The notes: generated by a model not told the origin, from the letters alone. A DNA stretch of 64,000 bases from Postechiella sp039985655 (GCA_039985655.1 JBDWSF010000018.1:372001-436000); one strand, 5' to 3'. Shown: positions 16,954 to 26,024, counted from the stretch's first letter. A program made the numbers and translations.

Positions 16954-17962
16954 GATTAAAAGCATACTATATTTATTGTTATTGTGCGTTACTACAAGTC
17001 TTAATGCACAAGATTTATCTACCCTATTTAAACAACTAGATCCATCAGTTGTAACTATAGAAGCATTAGAATATAAGGTTAAAGATCAAAAACTAACTAC
17101 TTCTGGTGGCATAGGATCTGGTGTTATTATTAATAAGGAAGGGTTTATTCTTACTGCTGCACACGTTGTTGAATCTGCAAATGAAGTTTCTGTTAAGCTT
17201 CAAAATGGTGTTGCATTCACAGCAGATGTATTATCAAGTTCTACAGCTGCAGATGTCGCGCTTCTTAAATTAAGGACAGTACCAATAAGTTTGAAACCTG
17301 CAAAAGTAGGAAGTTCTGGTAAATCAAAAATTGGAGAGCAGGTACTTATTATTGGCGCACCTCTAGGCCTCGAACACTCATTGTCTGTGGGACATATAAG
17401 TCGGAAGATGAATAAAAATATGATTTCTAATGGAGAAATGGCTGGTTTTATCCAAACCGATGCTTCAATAAATCAAGGAAATTCAGGAGGGCCAATGTTT
17501 AATATGAATGGAGAACTTATTGGTATCGTAAGTTTTATTTTATCAAATAGTGGTGGATTTGAAGGTTTAGGATTTGCAGTAGATATAGATACCACAAAAA
17601 AAGTCTTGTTTGATGTAAACAGTTTTTGGACTGGGTTTGATGGTGTCTTTTTAAGTGAAGGATTAGCGGGGATTTTTAATACACCTCAAAAATCTGGAGT
17701 TTTAGTGCAACGCGTGACTCCTAATTCCTTTGCTGATAAAATCGGATTAAAACCTGGGGTTATTCAAGCTGAAATATTAGGTCAAAAAATATGGTTAGGA
17801 GGAGATATTATATTAAGCATGCAAGGCTTAAGCTGTAATGAACCTCACGATTTAGGTAATATTAAAAAACAAATAGAAAGTCTTAAAATTGGAGATAAAG
17901 TGCTTATTGAAGTTTTAAGAAAAGGAAAAGTACTAACTCTAGAGGCTGATTTCTCAAAATAA
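16943..17962 (+). CDS. HtrA/DegP-like serine protease with PDZ domain
   Basis: A 339-residue exported protease: signal peptide (residues 1-22), trypsin-like S1C domain with catalytic H74 (TAAHVV), D104 (AADVALL) and S181 (GNSGGP), and one C-terminal PDZ domain (about 240-335). Regular DegP/DegQ proteins have two PDZ domains and about 450 residues, so this resembles the shorter DegS/HtrA type. It should degrade or process misfolded envelope proteins. It overlaps the malic enzyme gene by 11 bp and directly abuts the channel gene. Confidence 0.92.
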   Translation: MINKIKSILYLLLLCVTTSLNAQDLSTLFKQLDPSVVTIEALEYKVKDQKLTTSGGIGSGVIINKEGFILTAAHVVESANEVSVKLQNGVAFTADVLSSSTAADVALLKLRTVPISLKPAKVGSSGKSKIGEQVLIIGAPLGLEHSLSVGHISRKMNKNMISNGEMAGFIQTDASINQGNSGGPMFNMNGELIGIVSFILSNSGGFEGLGFAVDIDTTKKVLFDVNSFWTGFDGVFLSEGLAGIFNTPQKSGVLVQRVTPNSFADKIGLKPGVIQAEILGQKIWLGGDIILSMQGLSCNEPHDLGNIKKQIESLKIGDKVLIEVLRKGKVLTLEADFSK

Positions 17963-18628
17963 ATGGAGGTAAGATCAATAAAAAACTGGAAAAAAGTTAC
18001 TAAGTATAAGTATTTAATAGCGCTTATAGCTACATTCAATTTTTTATTGACTCCAATTCATATAGCCTTAAATAGTTCTAACCCTGCTTATATTATAGTT
18101 ATAAATTATACTTTGGTTATTCTAAGTAGTGCATTAATTGCTTCTAAAAAAAGAGCAAAACTTATTACTTATATTATAGGGTTTCTAACATTAGTGGCAA
18201 TTTGGTTAGAATTTTCTAATACGAGCTCTAAATCAATCTTAATTTGCAGACTAATATTTTCTTTTTTATTATTTGTTTGTTTTTGTATCATTCTCATAAG
18301 GCAGTTATTAAAAATAAAGAAGGTTAACCTTCAGTTTATTCTAGGACCATTATTAGGATTTCTTTATTTAGGAATTATTGGAGGCATTCTATTTGAAGCT
18401 ATTCATTTTTTAGATTCAAACTCATTTCAATTAATAGAGGGTTTCTCAGGCTATAGTTTCTATTATTTCAGTTTTATAAGTATTACAACTGTTGGTTATG
18501 GAGATATTACACCGCTTACAGCCCCTGCACAATCACTTACGCTTGTTATGAATATTATAGGGCAATTTTACCTAGCCATTGTTATTGGTGTGTTTGTAGG
18601 CAAGTATATTAACGTAAAATCTAAATAA
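17963..18628 (+). CDS. Potassium channel family protein (TVGYGD filter)
   Basis: A 221-residue membrane protein with about four N-terminal hydrophobic segments and a two-helix pore module at the C terminus containing the selectivity filter TVGYGD (176-181). There is no C-terminal RCK/TrkA domain, so it is a simple pore of the Ion_trans_2 type. The lipid-facing N-terminal helices could form a voltage-sensor-like bundle, but no regular arginine ladder is seen. The gene follows the protease stop codon with no gap and is followed by the antiporter with no gap. Confidence 0.88.
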   Translation: MEVRSIKNWKKVTKYKYLIALIATFNFLLTPIHIALNSSNPAYIIVINYTLVILSSALIASKKRAKLITYIIGFLTLVAIWLEFSNTSSKSILICRLIFSFLLFVCFCIILIRQLLKIKKVNLQFILGPLLGFLYLGIIGGILFEAIHFLDSNSFQLIEGFSGYSFYYFSFISITTVGYGDITPLTAPAQSLTLVMNIIGQFYLAIVIGVFVGKYINVKSK

Positions 18629-19870
18629 ATGTTCGAATCTTTCAGTGTTATATTTACAATTGCAGCGCTTTTTAATTATATCAATTACAAGTGGTTAAAA
18701 TTACCAACTACCATTGGTTTAATGATTTTAAGTTTAATCTTGATTATTCCTATTACATTAAGCAAAACGGTATTCCCAGAATTTTATACTTTCTTTTGTG
18801 ACATTATAATCAACGCCGATTTTAAAACACTATTACTAGATGGTATTTTAAGTTTTCTACTTTTCGCAGGAGCATTGCACGTTGACCTGTCAGCACTAGC
18901 AAAAGAGAAGAAATCAATTTTTCTATTTGCAACCTTTGGTGTTCTCATCTCTACATTTTTAGTTGGTGGATTAGTCTTTTTTGCTGCACAATTATTTGGT
19001 TTGGAGTTACCTTTTATCCACGCTCTACTATTTGGTGCATTAATATCACCAACAGACCCAATTGCTGTTATGGCTATTTTAAAAGAGGCCAATATTTCGA
19101 AAAGTTTAGGTATAAAAATAGAAGGCGAATCCTTATTTAATGATGGTATTGGTGTTGTAGTTTTTTCTGGAATTTTATTAATTGCTACTGCAACAGGAGA
19201 ACATAATTCGGCAGAAATAGGAGCAGAAATCGGAACATTATTTTTAGAAGAAGCCGTAGGTGGATTACTTTATGGGTTAGTAATTGGTTTTATAGGGTTA
19301 AAATGTATTCAATCATTAAAGGAAAACCCTCAATTAGCAGTAATGATTAGTCTAGCTGTAGTTATGGGAGGAACAGCAGGTGCATTTATGTTACATACAT
19401 CAGCGCCTTTAGCTATGGTTGTTGCAGGTTTATTAATAGGAAACAAAATTCACGTAAGTGAAGATAAAAACCCTATACAAAAAGCCGTTAATTCATTCTG
19501 GGAGATTTTAGACGATGTTTTTAATGGCATTTTGTTTGTACTTATTGGTCTTGCTATTCATTTATTAAATTTTAATACAGGTTATATTATGTTAGGTCTA
19601 CTGGCAATTTTAATTGTGCTTCTAGTACGATTTATCTCTGTATTCTTACCGTATTCATTATTAAAACACGAAGAAAAAAAACCTATTAAAACCATTGCTA
19701 TTTTAACTTGGGGAGGATTACGTGGTGGTATTTCCATTGCATTAGCCTTAAGTTTGAGTAATGCGCTTTCTGGAGACTTAATACTTCATATAACTTACAT
19801 CATTGTATTATTTTCAATTATTGTCCAAGGCTTAAGTATTGGTAAAGTTGTGAAAAAATTATACAAATAA
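18629..19870 (+). CDS. NhaP-type (CPA1) cation:proton antiporter
   Basis: A 413-residue protein with about 12 membrane segments and the CPA1 core motifs SPTDPIAVMAIL and EGESLFNDGIGVVVF (the Asp residues bind the cation), plus a second signature TWGGLRGGISIALAL. It exchanges Na+ or K+ for protons across the inner membrane. There is no large cytosolic tail. It directly abuts the channel gene; together they would handle K+ and pH homeostasis. Confidence 0.93.
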   Translation: MFESFSVIFTIAALFNYINYKWLKLPTTIGLMILSLILIIPITLSKTVFPEFYTFFCDIIINADFKTLLLDGILSFLLFAGALHVDLSALAKEKKSIFLFATFGVLISTFLVGGLVFFAAQLFGLELPFIHALLFGALISPTDPIAVMAILKEANISKSLGIKIEGESLFNDGIGVVVFSGILLIATATGEHNSAEIGAEIGTLFLEEAVGGLLYGLVIGFIGLKCIQSLKENPQLAVMISLAVVMGGTAGAFMLHTSAPLAMVVAGLLIGNKIHVSEDKNPIQKAVNSFWEILDDVFNGILFVLIGLAIHLLNFNTGYIMLGLLAILIVLLVRFISVFLPYSLLKHEEKKPIKTIAILTWGGLRGGISIALALSLSNALSGDLILHITYIIVLFSIIVQGLSIGKVVKKLYK

Positions 19871-19887
19871 TTACAGTAGACAAAAAA

Positions 19888-20778
19888 ATGAAAAAATTAA
19901 AATGCCCCTATTTTATAATTGCCATCTTTATTGCTAATTCCTGTTTTGCACAGTTAGATGATTTGGCAAAAGTAGATTTTACAAAAATTCCAAAAAATGG
20001 AGCTGATATAGAATATACAAGAACCAGAGCCTTATTTAATATACCTCTAAAACTAAAAAAAGAAAATGAGTTTTTGTTTTTTGGATTAGATTATAGTAAT
20101 ATTAATTTAAGAATGGGTCGTAATGACCTTCCTTTTGATAAAGAAGAACTTAACGATTTTAAATCACTCGATTTAAATATAGGTTATACGAAACCATTAA
20201 AAAATGATTGGCGCTTAGGGGTGAGATTAACACCTGGGTTTAGTACTAATTTAACGGCAAACGACCTGTCTTTTGAAGACATGATACTGTCTGGAGTCGT
20301 TGTATTTATAAAAGATAAAAAAAAGAGTCCAGATGTTAAAAAACCTTGGCGACTTATTATAGGTGCTTCTTACTCTGGAAATCGTGGGTTTTCTTTCCCA
20401 TTGCCATTTATTAGTTATTATAGAAAATTTCAACCTAAATGGTCTTATAATATTGGAATTCCAAAAATGAATTTGCAGTATCATGCTTCTAGTAAACATC
20501 GATTTAAATTATATGCAGAGCTTGATGGTTTTACTGCGAACCTACAACGTGGTGTTTTTGTAGATAATTCCGCACTAGCAGAAAGTATTAATATGTCTTT
20601 AATATTGAGCGGGTTACAGTATGAATTTCATATTACCAATAACCTTCAGTTTTTTGCAAAATCTTCATATATTTTGAGTAATTCAGTAAATTTAAGAAAT
20701 CGAGATAAAGATAATATTATAGAAATGGATAACTCAAACTCACTATATTTAAGAACAGGAATTCGATTTAAGATTTAA
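19888..20778 (+). CDS. DUF6268-type outer-membrane beta-barrel protein
   Basis: A 296-residue exported protein: signal peptide (residues 1-21, ending SCFAQ), then mostly amphipathic beta-strands with a final strand ending in RTGIRFKI. I associate the layout (GADIEYTRTRALFNIP, GVRLTPGFSTNL) with DUF6268, a family of unknown function. It sits between the antiporter and the polyphosphate kinase, with 17 and 5 bp gaps. Confidence 0.72.
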   Translation: MKKLKCPYFIIAIFIANSCFAQLDDLAKVDFTKIPKNGADIEYTRTRALFNIPLKLKKENEFLFFGLDYSNINLRMGRNDLPFDKEELNDFKSLDLNIGYTKPLKNDWRLGVRLTPGFSTNLTANDLSFEDMILSGVVVFIKDKKKSPDVKKPWRLIIGASYSGNRGFSFPLPFISYYRKFQPKWSYNIGIPKMNLQYHASSKHRFKLYAELDGFTANLQRGVFVDNSALAESINMSLILSGLQYEFHITNNLQFFAKSSYILSNSVNLRNRDKDNIIEMDNSNSLYLRTGIRFKI

Positions 20779-20783
20779 AAATA

Positions 20784-22781
20784 ATGTTAAACACGAAGCA
20801 ATATTATAATAGAGATTTGTCTTGGTTACGCTTTAATCATCGCGTACTTCAAGAAGCATCAGATGAAAGAAACCCGTTATATGAACGTATTAAGTTTTTA
20901 GCCATTTTTTCTTCCAATTTGGATGAGTTTTTTAAAGTTCGAGTTTCAGATATTAGAAAAATAAAACAGTTAGATAAACCGCTTCGAAAACGTTTAATAA
21001 CGAAACCAAATAAATTATTAAGAGAAATAAAAAAACAAGTAGATATACAGCAAAAAGAGTTTGGAAGAATCTTTTTCACTGAAATTATCCCTGAATTGGA
21101 AAGAGAAGATATCCATTTGTTATCTCATAAAGAGTTTAATAGCGAACAATTAGATTTTAGTAAAGATTATTACAAAAAAGAGCTAGCGGCAAAACAATAT
21201 TTGAGCATTAATAAAAACAAACCATTTATTGAAAATGAAGCTTTGTATTTGGTTTCTCAAATGCCTGACGATTCTCTTGTCTGGGTAAAAATTAATGGAG
21301 ATACATCTCGATTTGTAGAACTTCCCTCTATAAACAAAAAACATTATATCACGTTTGTTGATGATATTTTAAAACACAATCTGAAAACGTTTTACAAACT
21401 TGATTTTTATAGTATAAAAATATCAAGAGATGCAGAATTATACATAGATAATGAATACTCTGGTAATTTGTTAGATAAAATTAAAAAGGCTTTACCTAAT
21501 AGAGTAAGTGGTCAAGTAACAAGAGCTTTAATTGATGAGTTAATGCCAAATAAATTACAATTAGAATTAAACAAAGTTTTGGATATTAATGAAACGGATG
21601 TGATGAAAGGTGGTGCTTACCATAATTTTAAAGACTTATTTGGTTTCCCAAACCCGACTGCTAAAAATTTATCTTTTTCAAATTTGCCTCCAATATCAGA
21701 TAAAGAATTCACAGGTTATCCAAAAAGCACATTTGAAGCCATTAAAGATAAAGATAGACTGCTCTATTTTCCTTATCAATCGTATCGCCCTGTAATACAA
21801 TTATTGGAAGAAGCATCTAATGATATTAATGTTACAAAAATTAAAATAACGTTATATAGAATTTCAAAAGATTCACTTGTTGCAAAAGCACTCCTAAATG
21901 CTGCTAAAAACGGAAAAGAAGTGTTTGTGTTTATTGAAACTAAAGCACGCTTTGATGAAGAAAATAACATAAAATGGGGTAAGATTTTAGAAGAAAATGG
22001 AGCAAATGTAGCTTATAGTTACCCTGGGATAAAAGTACATTCTAAAATTTTATACATAGAACGCATTGAAAAAAAATCTTCAAGAGCTTATGCATACATA
22101 AGTACGGGGAATTTTAATGAAAAAACCTCAAGAATTTATACAGATTTTGGATTGATGACGGCAAACTCTAAAATTACAAACGAGCTCTGTCAAGTATTTC
22201 TAGTATTAGAACGACAAATTATAATTCCAAAATCTAAACAACTTTTAGTATCACCATTTACTACGCGAAGTAAATTCGCAGAGTTAATAGAATTGGAAAT
22301 TGAAAATGCAAAAGTTGGTAAAGAAGCCTATATCATTTTAAAATTAAATAGTCTTCAAGATACCAAAATGATTAAGTTACTTTATAAAGCGAGTAATGCA
22401 GGAGTGAAAATAAGATTACTTATACGCGGTATTTGTTGCTTGATTCCTGGAATTAAAGGACAAAGTGAGAACATATATGTAACGAGTATTGTAGATCGAT
22501 TTTTAGAACACGGAAGAATTTATATTTTTGGAAATAATGGAAAAGAAAAAATGTATCTTGGTTCGGCAGATTGGATGACACGAAATTTGGACCATAGAAT
22601 AGAAGTTATAACACCTATTTTAGATCGAGATGTTCATTTAAAACTAAAAGAATTATTAGACTTACAATTAAAAGATAATGTAAAATCTAGAGTAATAGAT
22701 TCTAATCAAAATAACAACTATGTTGAAAAAGGTTCACTAGAAGAATCTTCGCAACATATAATATATAAAGCATTATTATGA
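20784..22781 (+). CDS. ppk1: Polyphosphate kinase 1
   Basis: A 665-residue PPK1 with all four parts: N-terminal domain (RDLSWLRFNHRVL at 10-22), head domain, and two phospholipase-D-like catalytic domains. The autophosphorylated His is H419 (GIKVHSK), and a second conserved His lies in FLEHGR (H576). The enzyme makes inorganic polyphosphate from ATP and can run in reverse. Polyphosphate acts as a chaperone and metal chelator under stress, in keeping with the other genes of the operon. Its stop codon overlaps the next start by 4 bp. Confidence 0.96.
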   Translation: MLNTKQYYNRDLSWLRFNHRVLQEASDERNPLYERIKFLAIFSSNLDEFFKVRVSDIRKIKQLDKPLRKRLITKPNKLLREIKKQVDIQQKEFGRIFFTEIIPELEREDIHLLSHKEFNSEQLDFSKDYYKKELAAKQYLSINKNKPFIENEALYLVSQMPDDSLVWVKINGDTSRFVELPSINKKHYITFVDDILKHNLKTFYKLDFYSIKISRDAELYIDNEYSGNLLDKIKKALPNRVSGQVTRALIDELMPNKLQLELNKVLDINETDVMKGGAYHNFKDLFGFPNPTAKNLSFSNLPPISDKEFTGYPKSTFEAIKDKDRLLYFPYQSYRPVIQLLEEASNDINVTKIKITLYRISKDSLVAKALLNAAKNGKEVFVFIETKARFDEENNIKWGKILEENGANVAYSYPGIKVHSKILYIERIEKKSSRAYAYISTGNFNEKTSRIYTDFGLMTANSKITNELCQVFLVLERQIIIPKSKQLLVSPFTTRSKFAELIELEIENAKVGKEAYIILKLNSLQDTKMIKLLYKASNAGVKIRLLIRGICCLIPGIKGQSENIYVTSIVDRFLEHGRIYIFGNNGKEKMYLGSADWMTRNLDHRIEVITPILDRDVHLKLKELLDLQLKDNVKSRVIDSNQNNNYVEKGSLEESSQHIIYKALL

Positions 22782-23404
22782 GTGATAAAGTAAAAGGAAA
22801 AGCAGAAGACAAATATTTAATGGAGGAGTTAAATATTGACAAAGAAGAACTTAAAAAATTAAAAAAGAAATTACTAAAAGTAGCTCCTAGGTCAGAACGT
22901 GGTGTAGAAACGTTATTTAGACTACTATCTAAAAATCAATATACCTTAAATACAATGATAGACACAAAGTCTAACATTTTAATATCTATTAACGCCTTAA
23001 TTTTATCATTAATATTAGGAACTGTAATGAGCCAATTAAGCTCAGACCCACACCTTATTTATCCAGTTGTAATGATATTGTTTACCAATTTAGCATCAAT
23101 TGCCTTTGCCATTTTTGCAACACGCCCAGAACTGGTTCATGGAAAGAGCGAAGCAAAGAACTTAATGTTTTACGGCAATTTTCAAGATATGGAAGAAAGT
23201 GAATATGTAAGCAACGTTACCAACTTAATGAACGAAGGAGATGAGTTATATAAAACCATTGCAAAGGATACGTATCATCTAGGAAAAACGATTGATCGTA
23301 AATTTAAACTACTTCGCAAATCGTTTAATATTTTTTTAATTGGCATTATTTTATCAGTAATTGCTTTTATTGCTTGTCATGCATTATTTGGAGGATTAAT
23401 ATAA
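22778..23404 (+). CDS. PycTM/DUF5706 membrane protein (Pycsar-effector type)
   Basis: A 208-residue protein with a charged, probably coiled N terminus (residues 1-55), two close membrane helices (about 63-84 and 90-111), a soluble linker and a third C-terminal helix. The motif ...NTMIDTKSNILISINALILSL resembles the PycTM (formerly DUF5706) domain of Pycsar effectors, which disrupt the membrane when activated by cCMP or cUMP. No pyrimidine cyclase is visible in the window, and there is no extra sensor domain. Coupled to ppk1 by a 4-bp overlap, it may have a stress rather than an anti-phage role. Last gene of the operon. Confidence 0.78.
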   Translation: MSDKVKGKAEDKYLMEELNIDKEELKKLKKKLLKVAPRSERGVETLFRLLSKNQYTLNTMIDTKSNILISINALILSLILGTVMSQLSSDPHLIYPVVMILFTNLASIAFAIFATRPELVHGKSEAKNLMFYGNFQDMEESEYVSNVTNLMNEGDELYKTIAKDTYHLGKTIDRKFKLLRKSFNIFLIGIILSVIAFIACHALFGGLI

Positions 23405-23522
23405 TAAGTCACCTTGACAGACTGTGTCGTAATCTAAAAAACATGTTCATTAAGTTTTGATTAAGAAATTTTAATTAGCATATTTTTAAATTTTCACCAA
23501 TTATTTTTAAACCGCATTAAAA

Positions 23523-23665
23523 TCATCTTTGATTATGCATTGATATGACCCCGTTTTCCAACCAGCGTTTTGAAGGGCCTAACTTTAACCAATTATAATA
23601 CCCACTTTTACTTACTTCTAACATTTTACACATCCTCTCGACTGAAAATTTAAATTTATGGTGTT
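23523..23665 (-). pseudogene. IS3-family transposase (OrfB) N-terminal remnant
   Basis: Reading the minus strand, the frame in this gap encodes a run that resembles the start of IS3/IS150-type OrfB: FSVERMCKMLEVSKSGYYNW followed by LKLGPSKRW, then a stop at 23523-23525. The rest of the transposase, OrfA and recognisable inverted repeats are missing. The fragment begins directly beyond the sigma-factor stop codon, so the insertion once landed at or near that gene's 3' end. The adjoining stretch 23405-23520 shows nothing else. Confidence 0.65.
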
Positions 23666-24538
23666 CTATAAATCTAAAATAGATTTTATTAAATCGTTAT
23701 TTAAAATATCGTCAACGATTTTTGATGCTTGTATAGGAGTTTGTGCAGGTTGGTTTTGAAACACCTTTTTATTTAATTCATCTACAGTATTAGTGAATTT
23801 AACAGCTTTATTTTTTGATAACTCATGTATTTTAGATTCGTATCTGGTATTAAATTTCAAGTTGTTAGGGTCTACCTTTCCAGCTGCTATATATCCCTTT
23901 GTTTTCTTTGAACATCGACATGGATTATTAACATTAACCAATCCACATTTTTTGTTCATCCAGTTATATAACTCTTTACGCGTTCTCATTAACTTGATTC
24001 TAAAATTACCTGGTGTAATACCTAAAATCTCTGCACCAAGATTATGATCAATTTCAAACATTTCGCCTAAAATATAAATCATGCGTTGTTCTTTAGATAA
24101 GCATAACAACATACCAGTAGTACAGTTAATTCTAATTTCTTCTATCGTATCTTTTAATTCTTTTTCTTCATGGTCATTTAAACCATAAGATGGAATGGCA
24201 TCAATAGAATTAAAATAACTTTCAAAACTAACCAATTTTAATTTCGAGTTTTGTTTTTTACTGTTTATAAAATGATTTACAGTAATGCGATACAACCACG
24301 TTGTAAATTTACTATCTCCTTTAAATTTAGCTAATGCTGTAATCACTTTTATAAAAACCTCTTGTGTTAAATCTTCGGCGTCTTGTATATTACCAACCAT
24401 TTTAAGCGCTAGATTGTATACAAAAAGTTGGTGGCGAATAATTAAATTCTGTAAAGCTTTCTTATCTCCATCTATAGATAACTGAACCAATTTGGTATCG
24501 TCATAATCTGTATAATGATCAGAAAAAGGATGTTTCAT
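23666..24538 (-). CDS. RNA polymerase sigma-70 family factor with C-terminal extension
   Basis: A 290-residue sigma factor: sigma region 2 (about residues 30-105; DAEDLTQEVFIKVI, FTTWLYRITVNHFIN) and region 4 (about 140-200; ILGITPGNFRIKLMRTRKEL). After region 4 comes CGLVNVNNPCRC, a Cys motif seen in a group of Bacteroidota sigma factors, and then about 80 residues of unknown role. No anti-sigma gene lies next to it. Its C terminus borders the transposase remnant, so the last residues might be altered. A 12-bp-stem hairpin lies 14 bp before its start. Confidence 0.85.
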   Translation of the reverse strand: MKHPFSDHYTDYDDTKLVQLSIDGDKKALQNLIIRHQLFVYNLALKMVGNIQDAEDLTQEVFIKVITALAKFKGDSKFTTWLYRITVNHFINSKKQNSKLKLVSFESYFNSIDAIPSYGLNDHEEKELKDTIEEIRINCTTGMLLCLSKEQRMIYILGEMFEIDHNLGAEILGITPGNFRIKLMRTRKELYNWMNKKCGLVNVNNPCRCSKKTKGYIAAGKVDPNNLKFNTRYESKIHELSKNKAVKFTNTVDELNKKVFQNQPAQTPIQASKIVDDILNNDLIKSILDL

Positions 24539-24551
24539 AATTTAAATTTTT

Positions 24552-24586
24552 AAAACCTCATTTCAAATATATCAAAATGAGGTTTT
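24552..24586 (-). terminator. Hairpin between the SDR and sigma genes
   Basis: AAAACCTCATTT (24552-24563) and AAATGAGGTTTT (24575-24586) form a perfect 12-bp stem with an 11-base loop. On the minus strand it follows the SDR gene and ends in a T-rich stretch, so it probably terminates SDR transcription. As it also lies 14 bp before the sigma start codon, a leader role cannot be excluded. Confidence 0.65.
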
Positions 24587-24598
24587 TGAGAGCACTAT

Positions 24599-25348
24599 TT
24601 ATATGGAGTTAATCCCTCCGTGTACAGCAATTTCTTCACCAATCATATATGAAGAATCATCTGAAGCTAAAAACAATACTGCTTTTGCTACTTCTTCTGG
24701 AGTTCCAAAACGTTTTAAAGCTGTTTGTCCAGTAATGGCTTCTGCAGCTCCCGTAAGCACATCGTCAGGTAAACCTATTTTACCCCAAAACGGTGTTCCA
24801 ATGGGTCCAGGGCTTACGGCATTAACACGTATGCCTTCTTCTGCAAGTTCTGCAGATGCCACACGCACAACAGATCTTAAAGCGGCTTTACTAGCACTTA
24901 ACAAGCTACTCCCTCCAAAACCAATCTCGTTTAACCAAGAAGTCGTTATTATTACCGACGCTTTAGGGTTTAAATTTTTAATTCCTTTTTGTAATGTAAA
25001 GTATGATCCTTTAAAATTCACATTCATCATATCATCAAAAAAGGCTTCGTCCGTATCTGCTACAGGCGCTAATTTTCCTTTTCCAACATTAATAAATAAG
25101 ACATCTACACCACCAAATTTAGATTTAGTTTCTGAAAATAATCTATCTAAATCAGATTGATTTGTAACATCACCCTTTACAGCATGACTATTCGATCCTA
25201 ATTGTTTTACAGCTGCATCTAGAGCGTCCTGCCCTCTACCAAAGATAACAACTTTTGCTCCGTTATTAATAAATTCTTGAGCTGAAGCTAAACCAATACC
25301 ACTAGTACCGCCAGTAATAATAGCTATTTTTCCTTCTAATTTTCCCAT
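24599..25348 (-). CDS. SDR-family oxidoreductase-like protein lacking catalytic Tyr
   Basis: A 249-residue short-chain dehydrogenase/reductase fold with the NAD(P) motif TGGTSGIG (12-19), catalytic-type Ser (S137) and the lysine of the active site (K154, in SASKAAL). The position four residues before that Lys, normally Tyr, is Leu150 (LLSASK). The cofactor-binding segment and C-terminal VNAVSPGPIGTPFW are intact. The protein may therefore bind nucleotide but not catalyse ordinary carbonyl reduction, or use another acid. The gene stands alone, with a hairpin after it. Confidence 0.9.
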   Translation of the reverse strand: MGKLEGKIAIITGGTSGIGLASAQEFINNGAKVVIFGRGQDALDAAVKQLGSNSHAVKGDVTNQSDLDRLFSETKSKFGGVDVLFINVGKGKLAPVADTDEAFFDDMMNVNFKGSYFTLQKGIKNLNPKASVIITTSWLNEIGFGGSSLLSASKAALRSVVRVASAELAEEGIRVNAVSPGPIGTPFWGKIGLPDDVLTGAAEAITGQTALKRFGTPEEVAKAVLFLASDDSSYMIGEEIAVHGGINSI

Positions 25349-25641
25349 TGTTTTCGTTTTTTTAATAAATTAAACATAATACTATTGTTATATCTATAAC
25401 TTGGACAATGAAAAAACAGTGGTGTTACAAAACGATGTGAAATAAATTTAAATTATTAGAGAAAGTTATTTATAACCCATGTAAAATGATTGCACTGTAA
25501 TACTTAAAACAATCTGAATCCCTATAATGCTTTTAGTTTCATTATAAAGCCTGAGTTCGATTAATGATGTATTTATAAAACACTTCTATGTTTACATTTA
25601 AATAACTCACTATCAAATTATTAGTATTCAATCTCAGGTTT

Positions 25642-25697
25642 ATAGGTATGGGATTTGAACAAAATAAACTTACAAGGTTTTCAAAGCCTTGCAGGAT
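25642..25697 (+). repeat. Dispersed palindromic repeat, family A
   Basis: The segment contains TACAAGGTTTTCAAAGCCTTG, an inverted repeat around a TTTTCA-type centre, next to a block related to TATTTTGTTCAAATC in reverse. The same pair of elements occurs at 34938-34985 and, inverted, at 61311-61350. The rest of the 443-bp gap 25349-25791 holds the terminator of the cold-shock gene and nothing else I can support. Confidence 0.55.
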
Positions 25698-25738
25698 CAA
25701 AATAACTTAAGCGTTCTTTTATTAATCTGTACCACAAA

Positions 25739-25771
25739 AAAAGCCCATCTAAATAAATAGATGAGCTTTTG
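25739..25771 (-). terminator. Terminator of the first cold-shock gene
   Basis: AAGCCCATCT and AGATGAGCTT form a 10-bp stem with one mismatch around an AAATAAAT loop. On the minus strand the hairpin is followed by a run of T, as in a factor-independent terminator. The second cold-shock gene has a very similar hairpin. Confidence 0.75.
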
Positions 25772-25791
25772 TAAAACTTAAAAATATATAA

Positions 25792-25983
25792 TTAGATAAC
25801 TTTTACGTTAACTGCATTTAATCCTTTGTTTCCTTCTTGAAGATCAAATTCAACTAGATCGCCTTCACGAATCTCGTCTACTAATCCTGAAATGTGTACA
25901 AAATGGTCTTTGTCTACTCCTTCTTCAGTGATAAATCCGAATCCTTTTGCGTCGTTGAAAAATTTTACTGTTCCTTTACTCAT
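25792..25983 (-). CDS. CspA-type cold-shock protein, copy 1
   Basis: A 63-residue cold-shock domain with RNP1-like KGFGFITEEG and RNP2-like DHFVHISGL motifs, which bind single-stranded RNA and DNA. It differs from copy 2 (28424-28615) at only two residues, 12 and 43. The start follows a leader of about 40-50 bases; a -7 box TATCTTTG lies on the minus strand at 26032-26025. Confidence 0.95.
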   Translation of the reverse strand: MSKGTVKFFNDAKGFGFITEEGVDKDHFVHISGLVDEIREGDLVEFDLQEGNKGLNAVNVKVI

Positions 25984-26024
25984 AATAATAATAATATTGT
26001 ATTTAATAATTAGTTACTAGTATT

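Noticed and set aside
4764..23404. Known Proteobacterial stress-tolerance locus (tLST/LHR)
   Set aside because: It shares only the general themes (protease, cation antiporter); the small heat-shock proteins, ClpK, FtsH, YfdX and HdeD genes of that locus are absent.
22778..23404. Complete Pycsar defence system
   Set aside because: Only an effector-type protein is present; no pyrimidine cyclase gene was found in the window.
24603..25160. Plus-strand frame of 185 codons opposite the SDR gene
   Set aside because: The minus-strand SDR has obvious family motifs throughout; the plus-strand frame has none and is a shadow.
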